Positions 9,522 to 16,664 of a stretch of 64,000 nucleotides of DNA are shown piece after piece. Position 1 is the first letter of the stretch. Each line of letters begins with the position of its first letter. The notes beneath the pieces are model-generated. The model worked only from the letters and a program-made list of their open reading frames with translations, was not told the DNA's origin and searched no databases. Source of the stretch: Cnuibacter physcomitrellae. Lineage in GTDB: Bacteria > Actinomycetota > Actinomycetes > Actinomycetales > Microbacteriaceae. The translations under genes were made by a program, and so were the position numbers. The DNA lies in assembly GCF_014640535.1 (NCBI RefSeq), contig NZ_BMHD01000001.1, positions 2,420,214 to 2,484,213 of the forward strand, read 5' to 3'.

Positions 9522-10130
9522 GTGTTCGTGAAGGTCTGCGGGATCACCACCCCCGAGATGCTCGACGTCTGCGTCGACGCGAGTGTCGACGCCGTCGGCG
9601 TGGTGTTCGCTCCCCGCAGCGTGCGCTACATCGAGCCCGGCGACGCGCGGATGCTCGGCGAACGTCTTCCCCGGAGCGTCGAGTTCGTGGGCGTGTTCCA
9701 GGATGCGCCCACCGACACGGTGCTCGAGGCGGCGCACGTCGCGGGCCTCACGACGGTGCAGCTGCACGGCGTCGTCGAGCCCGGGGGCATCGAGGCCGCC
9801 GAAGCGGCCGGGCTCCGGGTGATCCGGGCGCTCGGCGCCGCCGAGTACGCGGCCGGAGCCGCGCACGACTCCCTCCTCCCCGCCGTGCGTCTGCTGCTCG
9901 ACGGCCCCGACCCGGGATCCGGCGAGGCCGCCGACCCCGCCTCGCTCCTGTCGCGGCCGCCGGAGCGCTCCTGGTTGCTCGCCGGCGGCCTGACCCCGGA
10001 CAACGTCGCGGAGCGCATCCGCGCCTACTCGCCGTACGGCGTCGACGTCTCGAGCGGCGTCGAGTCGAGCCGCGGCGTGAAGTCGGAGGACCTCATCCGC
10101 GCCTTCGTCGCCGCCGCCTGCAGCGCGTAG
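9522..10130 (+). CDS. trpF: Phosphoribosylanthranilate isomerase
   Basis: Catalyses the Amadori isomerisation of phosphoribosylanthranilate to CdRP in tryptophan synthesis; single-domain TIM barrel, 202 aa. The N-terminal MFVKVCGIT holds the catalytic Cys6. The phosphate-binding end is intact (LLAGGLTPDNV, then VDVSSGVESSRGVKS), with the catalytic Asp in strand 5 region (LLLDGPDP). It stands alone: no other trp gene is nearby, and its neighbours face away. Most actinobacteria use PriA for this step, so a dedicated TrpF is worth noting. It appears to be leaderless. Confidence 0.93.
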   Translation: MFVKVCGITTPEMLDVCVDASVDAVGVVFAPRSVRYIEPGDARMLGERLPRSVEFVGVFQDAPTDTVLEAAHVAGLTTVQLHGVVEPGGIEAAEAAGLRVIRALGAAEYAAGAAHDSLLPAVRLLLDGPDPGSGEAADPASLLSRPPERSWLLAGGLTPDNVAERIRAYSPYGVDVSSGVESSRGVKSEDLIRAFVAAACSA

Positions 10131-10167
10131 CGCGCCGCGGCTCGGCTCGGGCGGTTGAAGGCCGTCA

Positions 10168-10230
10168 AAAGGTCGCCTCAGAGCGAAGATGACCCCGTAT
10201 ACGGCCCATGTGTCCTCTCAGGCGACCTTT
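10168..10230. terminator. Long hairpin between trpF and a convergent methyltransferase
   Basis: Left arm 10168-10183 and right arm 10215-10230 pair over 16 bp with a single C-C mismatch. GGCCG/CGGCC pairing extends it outward, and a CCGTATACGG palindrome lies in the loop. The right arm touches the methyltransferase stop codon. Probable bidirectional terminator. Confidence 0.6.
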
Positions 10231-10847
10231 CAGCGGCCGTCCGGTGTCGCACGCAGGGCGACGACCGCCGCGACCGGGCGCTGGCCCCGTCCCGAACGCC
10301 GGTGCGTCTCGACGACCTCGAAGCCCGCCCGCTCGACCTCGCCCCGCATCCGCTCGGGCGACCAGCGGTACGCCTCGACGACGGCGTGGTCGAACTCCTC
10401 GACTCCCGTCCCGTCGGGCGCATCGAAGTAGCCGAGCACGAGCGACCCGCCCGGCCGCAGCACCCGCGCGAACTCCGCGAGGGGCACTCCGATCCGGCTC
10501 GGCGAGTGGTGGATCGTGGAGAACCACGACAGCACTCCACCGAGAGCCGCGTCGTCCTCGTCGATGCGGTCGATGCTCGCCCGGTCGAACCTCACCTGCG
10601 GATGCGCCCGGCGCGCGTGATCGAGGAACGGCTCGACGAGGTCGATCCCCCGGACGTCGAGCCCGCGGTCGGCGAGGTGCGCCGTCCAGTGACCCGGTCC
10701 GCACCCCGCATCGAGCACCCGCCCCGCGACGGAGCGAGCCCACTCGTCGACGAGGGCGAGGTCGGACGCGTGGACCGCCGCCATCGAGCCCAGGAGCTCC
10801 GTGTACTCCTCGGCTCGACGTGCGTACGCGTCGGTGACGTCGGGCAT
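10230..10847 (-). CDS. Class I SAM-dependent methyltransferase
   Basis: Transfers a methyl group from S-adenosylmethionine to an unknown substrate, 205 aa. The glycine-rich SAM loop is VLDAGCGPGHWT (about residues 42-53). The acidic ribose-binding residue falls in VRGIDLVEP. The later motif FARVLRPGGSLVLGYF matches the family's strand 5 region. The ATG at 10847 is chosen because it opens immediately before the conserved DAYARRAEEY helix. It lies 26 nt downstream of a small unknown gene on the same strand. Confidence 0.8.
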   Translation of the reverse strand: MPDVTDAYARRAEEYTELLGSMAAVHASDLALVDEWARSVAGRVLDAGCGPGHWTAHLADRGLDVRGIDLVEPFLDHARRAHPQVRFDRASIDRIDEDDAALGGVLSWFSTIHHSPSRIGVPLAEFARVLRPGGSLVLGYFDAPDGTGVEEFDHAVVEAYRWSPERMRGEVERAGFEVVETHRRSGRGQRPVAAVVALRATPDGR

Positions 10848-10873
10848 GGGACGACGGTTCCGGCGCTGCGGGC

Positions 10874-11239
10874 TCAGGCGAGCGGGGCCTCGCCGGGGTG
10901 GAGCGGCGCCTCGTCGACGGTGACGTAGATGCTGCCCGAGTCGTCGGTGCCCACGCCGCTGATGCGATAGGCGTGGCCGTCCTTGCGCAGGTAGATCCCG
11001 ACGACGGGGAACGACTGGGGGCGCAATGCGTCCTTCTGGTGGGAGAGGACGGCGGCCGTGAACTCGACCGGGTCGGTGCTCGACACCATGGGTGTGAAGG
11101 CGATCGACGACTCGTTGTAGGTGTGCTCGAGCTCGGAGCGGAGGAGCTCCTCCGGCAGGTCGAGCGCGACGGTTCCGTCGGCGACGGGCACGTCGGTGTG
11201 GGCCGGTCCGTCGTGGGGGACGGAGATCAGGCCGTGCAT
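10874..11239 (-). CDS. Hypothetical protein, 121 aa
   Basis: Unrecognised small soluble protein. No signal peptide or membrane segment is visible. It contains alternating charged and hydrophobic stretches suggesting a mixed alpha/beta fold (LRPQSFPVVGIYLRKDGHAY). The start at 11239 (ATG, MHGLISVPHD) follows GAGAGGAT at a suitable distance; the longer upstream frame is rich in Arg and looks non-coding. It may share a transcript with the methyltransferase that follows. Confidence 0.55.
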   Translation of the reverse strand: MHGLISVPHDGPAHTDVPVADGTVALDLPEELLRSELEHTYNESSIAFTPMVSSTDPVEFTAAVLSHQKDALRPQSFPVVGIYLRKDGHAYRISGVGTDDSGSIYVTVDEAPLHPGEAPLA

Positions 11240-11351
11240 GGCGACATCCTCTCGACGCGAGCGCGCCGCCGCAGGCCACCCCGGGCGGATGCCCCCCATA
11301 CTAGTCACGCACTCGGGCCGCGCCGCGCTCATCGGCACGAGAGGCAGACGC

Positions 11352-12626
11352 TCACAGCAACGCTGCCGCCCACTCCGTCCGGCGAAGGAGCGCCTCGCGC
11401 AGGCGCTCGGTGAACGCCGCATCGATCTCGAGCGCGGCCCGGTCGAGGCACGCCCTCTCGATCGCCCGCGGCATGCGGTCGAGGAGGTCGCGGAGCTGTA
11501 CGAGGAACCCATCGGGGTCGAGGCCGAGAGCGGCGGCCTGTGCCCGCCACTCGGCAGGTCCGATCTCGGCCATCCGGTAGCGCCCGTCGACCTTCTGAGC
11601 CAGCGACACCGTCTCGGGCGAGTAGCGGGGGAAGGGCGCGTAGCTCGCCACGTCGTACAGCGGCGCCATGCTCACTGCAGCTCCGCGGAGCAGGAGCGAG
11701 TAGTTCTTCGCGTGCGCGTCGGTGCCCGCGATGACCCAGTCGAAGGCGGTCGCGAGGAGGAGGCGCTGGGCGGTGGCGTCGGCCTGGCGGGCACGCTGCA
11801 CACGCCTCAGGAGCTCGGTCATCCGCATAAGCCCAGGGCCTCCGTCGCTCTGATACTTCTGCGAGGGCATGACGGCCAGCGCCTGACAGAAGTCCTCCTG
11901 GTGCAGGCGCTCGATCCGATCGTCCAGACGGATGCGGTCGTACCGCTCCACGACGATCGCGACCTCACCGTCGAACGTCTCGATCGTCGACCGCGCGGTC
12001 GGCAGTCCGACCTCGGCCGCGATGCTCATGCACAGGTGCTCATCGAGCGCGGACCCGGGGAACTCGGGGATCCCCGGCTTGAGGATGTGCGTGGTGGGTG
12101 TCGCCCCCTGCGGCCGCCCCCAGCGCCCGTCCTCCTTCAGGAGAGCGAACTTCGCCTGCGCTCCGGCCAGGCTGAACCGGCCGCCCGTCTCGTCGAACGT
12201 CCACGCGTTCGGATCACGCCGGAGCGCCCGCAGCTGGTCGCCGATGTCCTTCTCGCTCAACCATCGAGTCGGCACCGGCTCGAACGCAGCACCGAACTCC
12301 TCCGGCGAGACGAACTGCACCGCTCCTGCGCAGTCGCGCCCGTAGTGCTCGAGGAGGGAGAAGGGGTTGTGCTCGTCCGCGGGGGGAGTGGCGAGGATCG
12401 CCCAACGCTGCAGCGTCTCGGGGTTGTCGGGCAGGAGACCCCAGAGGTAGGGGTCGACGACGCGGGACTCGAACACCCCCGGCCGCAGCGGCATCGAGAG
12501 CGACAGCGGTGTCGACCGCGGGTCGTGCACGTACTCGGAGTCGTACTCGAAGGTGCAGGAGCGCACCTCGCATCGGAGGGTGCCTGCCCGCCGCGATCCG
12601 AGGAGGACGACGAGCTCGCGCCTCAT
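11352..12626 (-). CDS. hipA: HipA-family toxin kinase
   Basis: Serine/threonine kinase of the HipA type, 424 aa, near the E. coli HipA length. An N-terminal couple-HipA domain (RRELVVLLGSRRAGTL) precedes the kinase core. That core has a Gly-rich loop (FSLAGAQAKFALL), a Lys in ILKPG, the catalytic GTDAHAKNYSLLL segment, and metal-binding Asp in APLYDVAS. In E. coli the target is glutamyl-tRNA synthetase; the target here is unknown. The ATG at 12626 overlaps the hipB stop in ATGA, the classic antitoxin-toxin coupling. Confidence 0.9.
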   Translation of the reverse strand: MRRELVVLLGSRRAGTLRCEVRSCTFEYDSEYVHDPRSTPLSLSMPLRPGVFESRVVDPYLWGLLPDNPETLQRWAILATPPADEHNPFSLLEHYGRDCAGAVQFVSPEEFGAAFEPVPTRWLSEKDIGDQLRALRRDPNAWTFDETGGRFSLAGAQAKFALLKEDGRWGRPQGATPTTHILKPGIPEFPGSALDEHLCMSIAAEVGLPTARSTIETFDGEVAIVVERYDRIRLDDRIERLHQEDFCQALAVMPSQKYQSDGGPGLMRMTELLRRVQRARQADATAQRLLLATAFDWVIAGTDAHAKNYSLLLRGAAVSMAPLYDVASYAPFPRYSPETVSLAQKVDGRYRMAEIGPAEWRAQAAALGLDPDGFLVQLRDLLDRMPRAIERACLDRAALEIDAAFTERLREALLRRTEWAAALL

Positions 12627-12880
12627 TCCTCGGCCCTGGCGAACGACCGCACATAGTCGTCGAGGTCGTCCTCGACGGCGGCCGGCTCCACCCGCAGCTC
12701 CATCTCGAGCTGGAATATCGTCCGCAGGAGAGGGTCGAGCTCGGCTCTCTCGTGGCCATGCTCGAGTCGGGCGATCCACTGCCGCGTCACGTGAGCCCGA
12801 GCCGCCAGCTCCTGCTGCGTGAGCCCGAGCTCGCGCCGTCTCGCTCGCACCTCGGCGCCGAGCTCCTCAGCCGTCCGCAT
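12623..12880 (-). CDS. hipB: HipB-like XRE-family antitoxin
   Basis: 85-residue DNA-binding protein with an XRE-type helix-turn-helix at residues 5-58 (LGLTQQELAARAHVTRQWIA) and a short acidic C-terminal tail. It directly precedes hipA with a 4-nt overlap, so it should neutralise HipA and repress the operon. A GGGAGG ribosome site precedes the ATG. An AGCGTACGCT palindrome 45 nt upstream is a candidate operator. Confidence 0.88.
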   Translation of the reverse strand: MRTAEELGAEVRARRRELGLTQQELAARAHVTRQWIARLEHGHERAELDPLLRTIFQLEMELRVEPAAVEDDLDDYVRSFARAEE

Positions 12881-12924
12881 GGTCCCTCCCGATGGCAGCG
12901 TTCGACGTCCTCGTTGGAAATGTC

Positions 12925-12934
12925 AGCGTACGCT
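12925..12934. promoter_or_regulatory. Candidate HipB operator
   Basis: Perfect 10-bp palindrome AGCGTACGCT, flanked by TG and CA at symmetrical positions (12921-12938), 45 nt upstream of hipB. Position fits autoregulation; no second site was seen. Confidence 0.4.
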
Positions 12935-12974
12935 ACCACAGCTCCGCATGGAAGCGTTTGCTTACTTAAGAAGA

Positions 12975-12996
12975 AATGTCATCGATCGGCGACATT
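12975..12996. promoter_or_regulatory. Inverted repeat upstream of mnhA
   Basis: AATGTC (12975-12980) and GACATT (12991-12996) are exact inverted arms around a near-palindromic ATCGATCGGC core. The site ends 4 nt before a TACAAT -10 box, where a bound regulator would control the antiporter operon. Confidence 0.5.
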
Positions 12997-13000
12997 CGCG

Positions 13001-13006
13001 TACAAT
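13001..13006 (+). promoter_or_regulatory. -10 box of the Mrp operon
   Basis: TACAAT, 42 nt upstream of the mnhA ATG. The -35 region is poor (TGTCAT at about 18-nt spacing). GAGGAG lies 5 nt before the start codon as ribosome site. Confidence 0.5.
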
Positions 13007-13047
13007 GGTGGGTGAGCCTGACGATGCCCCCACCGTGAGGAGATCGC

Positions 13048-16000
13048 ATGATCGCCCTGCTGCTGCTGTTCGCAGTGATCGGAGCGCTCACGCCGGCCCT
13101 CACGCGGGTGCTCTCGACGAGGGTCTTCTACGTCGCCGCGCTCGTGCCGGCCGCCGCCTTCGTGTTCACGCTGACGCAGACGGAGGCGGTGCTCGCCGAT
13201 CGCCCGCCGACCGAGCTCGTGCCGTGGATCCCGCAGCTCGATGTGGCGTTCTCCTTCCGGGTCGACACGCTCTCGTGGGTGATGGCGCTCATCGTCACGG
13301 GGATCGGTGCTCTCGTCCTCGTCTACTCCGCGCGGTACTTCAGCCGGGACGAGCCGTCGCTCGGCCGCATCGCCGCGCTCCTGCTCCTGTTCGCCGGCAC
13401 CATGTACGGGCTCGTCACCGCCGACGACGTGTACGTGATGTTCATGTTCTGGGAGATCACGTCGATCCTCAGCTACCTGCTCATCGGCCACTACACGAAC
13501 CGGCGCGAGAGCCGAGGCGCCGCGCTCCAGGCACTGCTCGTGACCACGTTCGGCGGCCTGGCCATGCTGGTCGGGCTCGTGCTGCTGCAGGTCGAGACGG
13601 GGACGAGCTCGATCTCGGCGATCGTCGACTCCCACCCTGAGGGCGCCCTCACCACCGTCGCCGTCATGCTCGTGCTCGCGGGCGCGCTGTCGAAGTCGGC
13701 GCTCGTCCCCTTCCACTTCTGGCTGCCCGCGGCGATGGCGGCGCCCACGCCCGTCAGCGCCTACCTCCACGCGGCGGCGATGGTGAAGGCGGGCGTGTAC
13801 CTCGTGCTGCTGCTCGCGCCGGGGTTCGCCGACACCCCGGGGTGGGTGCCGGTGCTCGTGATCCTCGGCTCGCTGACGATGCTGGTCGGCGCCTGGCGCT
13901 CCCTCAAGCAGAACGACCTCAAGCTCCTGCTCGCCTACGGCACGGTGAGCCAGCTCGGCTTCCTCATGGTCGTCGCGGGCTTCGGCACGCGGGATGCGGC
14001 CCTCGCGGGTCTCGCGCTCGTCATCGCCCACGCCCTGTTCAAGTCGACCCTCTTCCTCGTCGTGGGCATCGTCGATCACGACGAGGGCACCCGCGACCTC
14101 CGCGCCCTGTCCGGCCTCGGCCGCCGGCGTCCGGTGCTCGCCACGATCGCGATCGTCGCCGCCCTGTCGATGGCCGGCATCCCCCCGCTCGTCGGGTTCG
14201 TGGCGAAGGAGGCCGCCTTCACCTCCTTCATCGAGGCCGCGATCATGGGCGACGGATGGGGATGGGTCGCCATCATCGCGACCGGCCTCGGCTCGGTGCT
14301 CACGGTCGCCTACACCGCGCGCTTCGTGTGGGGCACGTTCGGGCGGAAGCCCACTCCCACCACCACAACGGCGACGGCGAGCACGCCGACCGCGGCCGCG
14401 CATCCGCATGCCCCCTCGCGCGGCATCCTCGTCGCCCCCGCCGTGCTCGCCCTGGCGTCGATCGCGGGCGGACTGCTGGCGAAGCCGCTGCTCGACGTCG
14501 CGCTCGCCACGTACGCCGACGACGCCGGCGAGGGCGACTACCACCTCGCCCTCTGGCACGGGCTCGAGGCCGCGCTCTTCGTGTCGGCGGCCGTGATCGT
14601 GCTCGGGCTCCTCATGTTCCGGTGGCGAGCCCGCGTGCGCGACGTGCAGAGCGTGCTGCACCTGCCGCTCGACGCCGGCCGCGCGTACTGGCACGTCCTC
14701 AGCACGATCGACCACGTCGCCGCGCGCGTCACGATGTTCGCGCAGAAGGGCGGGCTGGCGCAGTACCTCGGCACGATCCTCGTGGTGTTCGTGCTCTCGC
14801 TGGGCACGGTGACCGCGATCAGCCGCCAGTGGCCCGACACCTTCGTGCTCTGGGACTACCCGGCGCAGGTGTTCGTGGCGGCGGCGATGGCCATCGCGGC
14901 CGTGATGGCGGCGCGCGCCCAGCAGCGGCTCGCCGCGGTGCTCCTCGTCGGGTCGACGGGGTACGGGCTCGTCGTGCTCTTCGCGATGCACGGCGCCCCC
15001 GACCTCGCGCTCACGCAGGCCCTGGTCGAGACCGTGACGATCGTCGTCTTCGTCCTCGTGCTGCGCCGCCTCCCGCGCCGCATCGCCCAGCACAACAAGC
15101 CCAAGCACAAGAAGCGCCGGGCCCTCATCGGCATCGCCTTCGGCGCGACCGTCGCGGTCGTGGGCTGGGTGGCGCTCGGCGCCCGCGAGGCCGGCGGCCT
15201 CGGTCCGGAGCTCGCGCGCCTGGCGCTGCTGGAGGGCCACGGTCAGAACGTCGTGAACGTGATGCTCGTCGACATCCGCGCCTGGGACACCATGAACGAG
15301 CTCTCCGTGCTCGTCGTGGTGGCGACCGGAGTGGCGAGCCTGCTGTTCGTGAGCGGACGGCACGAGCTCGTCCCGCGGCTGCGCGAGTCGCGGGACCGCC
15401 GCCGTGCGGCCAACCGCCAGAAGCTCGTCGACGACCCGCATACGCCCACCGCCCCGGCCGAGAACGACCGGCAGCACACCTGGCTCCTCGGCGGACGGAC
15501 GCTCGCCCCCCGCGACCGCTCCCTCGTGCTCGAGGTGATCGTGCGCCTGGTCTTCCACCCCGCGATCCTGGTGTCGATCTACCTCCTCTTCGTCGGCCAC
15601 AACGCCCCGGGAGGCGGGTTCGCGGCGGGGATGCTCGCCGGGCTCGCGCTCATCGTCCGCTATCTCGCGGGTGGGCGCTACGAGCTCGGGGAGGCGGCCC
15701 CCATCGGACCGGGGCCGCTGCTCGGCGCGGGCATCCTGCTCGCCACCGGCACCGCGCTCGCGTCGCTGTTCCTCGGCGCGGACGTGCTGACCTCGGCGTA
15801 CTGGTCAGCGGAGGTGCCGGTGCTCGGCTACGTCTCCTTCGGCACCTCCACGATCTTCGACATCGGGGTGTACCTCGTGGTCATCGGTGTGGTCCTCGAT
15901 GTGCTGCGCTCGCTCGGCGGCGAGGTCGACCGGCAGCTCGCCGAGGACGACGAGGTCAGCGGCGCCCCCGACGCCCACACGGTGTCCGAGGAGCAGGCCG

Positions 16001-16068
16001 AGACCCAGGCCGCCCAGGCGGAGGGCCACCCCGAAGCGCCCGCGTCCGCGGGGGGTGGTGCGCGGTGA
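13048..16068 (+). CDS. mnhA: Na+/H+ antiporter subunit A with fused subunit B
   Basis: Large membrane subunit of the multisubunit Mrp-type Na+/H+ antiporter, 1006 aa. The first 650 residues are a NADH-quinone oxidoreductase subunit 5-like proton channel (about 16-20 membrane helices, with YVMFMFWEITSILSYLLIGH and MAAPTPVSAYLHAAAMVKAG). A DUF4040-like segment follows. From about residue 840 an MnhB domain appears (LVFHPAILVSIYLLFVGHNA, then PGGGFAAGMLAGLALIVRYL), so A and B are one polypeptide, as usual in actinobacteria. A 45-residue charged tail ends the protein. First gene of an A/B-C-D-E-F-G operon. Confidence 0.96.
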   Translation: MIALLLLFAVIGALTPALTRVLSTRVFYVAALVPAAAFVFTLTQTEAVLADRPPTELVPWIPQLDVAFSFRVDTLSWVMALIVTGIGALVLVYSARYFSRDEPSLGRIAALLLLFAGTMYGLVTADDVYVMFMFWEITSILSYLLIGHYTNRRESRGAALQALLVTTFGGLAMLVGLVLLQVETGTSSISAIVDSHPEGALTTVAVMLVLAGALSKSALVPFHFWLPAAMAAPTPVSAYLHAAAMVKAGVYLVLLLAPGFADTPGWVPVLVILGSLTMLVGAWRSLKQNDLKLLLAYGTVSQLGFLMVVAGFGTRDAALAGLALVIAHALFKSTLFLVVGIVDHDEGTRDLRALSGLGRRRPVLATIAIVAALSMAGIPPLVGFVAKEAAFTSFIEAAIMGDGWGWVAIIATGLGSVLTVAYTARFVWGTFGRKPTPTTTTATASTPTAAAHPHAPSRGILVAPAVLALASIAGGLLAKPLLDVALATYADDAGEGDYHLALWHGLEAALFVSAAVIVLGLLMFRWRARVRDVQSVLHLPLDAGRAYWHVLSTIDHVAARVTMFAQKGGLAQYLGTILVVFVLSLGTVTAISRQWPDTFVLWDYPAQVFVAAAMAIAAVMAARAQQRLAAVLLVGSTGYGLVVLFAMHGAPDLALTQALVETVTIVVFVLVLRRLPRRIAQHNKPKHKKRRALIGIAFGATVAVVGWVALGAREAGGLGPELARLALLEGHGQNVVNVMLVDIRAWDTMNELSVLVVVATGVASLLFVSGRHELVPRLRESRDRRRAANRQKLVDDPHTPTAPAENDRQHTWLLGGRTLAPRDRSLVLEVIVRLVFHPAILVSIYLLFVGHNAPGGGFAAGMLAGLALIVRYLAGGRYELGEAAPIGPGPLLGAGILLATGTALASLFLGADVLTSAYWSAEVPVLGYVSFGTSTIFDIGVYLVVIGVVLDVLRSLGGEVDRQLAEDDEVSGAPDAHTVSEEQAETQAAQAEGHPEAPASAGGGAR

Positions 16069-16664
16069 GCGCCTCGATCACGCTGCTCGTGCTCTCCGCC
16101 GTCCTCTGCGGCACCGGCGTCTACGTGATGCTCGAGCGGAGCCTGACGCGCATCCTCGTGGGCTTCCTGCTGCTCGGGAACGGCATCAACCTGCTCCTGT
16201 TCCTGATGGCGGGCCGATCCGGGCAGGCGCCGTTGATCGGCGACGCCAGTGAGGCCGATTCGATCGTCGACCCGGTGCCTCAGGTGCTGATGCTCACCGC
16301 GATCGTCATCAACTTCGGCATCACGGCCTTCCTCCTCGCGCTCATCTACCGGTCGTGGTGGCTGGCCAACCTGGGCGACGAGGGCGACACGGTCAGCGAC
16401 GAGCACGAGGAGGACGAGCGCGAGCTGGAGGACGCCGAGCGGATGAGCGTGTCGATCGAGGAGGATGACGAGGCGATGCGCGCGGAGCTCGCGTCCGAGG
16501 TCGAGGACACCGCGCACGCCGTGCTCGACGCCGCCGACAGCGCCACCGGCGCGACGGCGGCCGTCGGCGAGGGCTCCGCGGCCGCGGGCTCCTCCCCGTC
16601 GGGCTCCTCCCCGTCGGCCTCCGCCCGCGACTCGTCGCGCGACGAGAGGGACGTGACCTCGTGA
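16065..16664 (+). CDS. mnhC: Na+/H+ antiporter subunit C with acidic tail
   Basis: NuoK-like subunit of the Mrp complex, 199 aa. Three membrane helices fill residues 1-105 (LLVLSAVLCGTGVYVMLERS, LLGNGINLLLFLMAG, MLTAIVINFGITAFLLAL). The remaining 90 residues form an acidic then Ser/Pro-rich tail (DEHEEDERELEDAE) that the usual 110-125-residue MnhC lacks. It starts with GTG at 16065, overlapping the mnhA stop by 4 nt, and ends overlapping mnhD. Confidence 0.95.
   Translation: MSASITLLVLSAVLCGTGVYVMLERSLTRILVGFLLLGNGINLLLFLMAGRSGQAPLIGDASEADSIVDPVPQVLMLTAIVINFGITAFLLALIYRSWWLANLGDEGDTVSDEHEEDERELEDAERMSVSIEEDDEAMRAELASEVEDTAHAVLDAADSATGATAAVGEGSAAAGSSPSGSSPSASARDSSRDERDVTS

Noticed and set aside
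12979-15600. 873-codon open frame opposite mnhA
   Set aside because: Composition is His/Arg/Asp/Glu-rich with no fold signals, whereas the plus strand is clearly MrpA.
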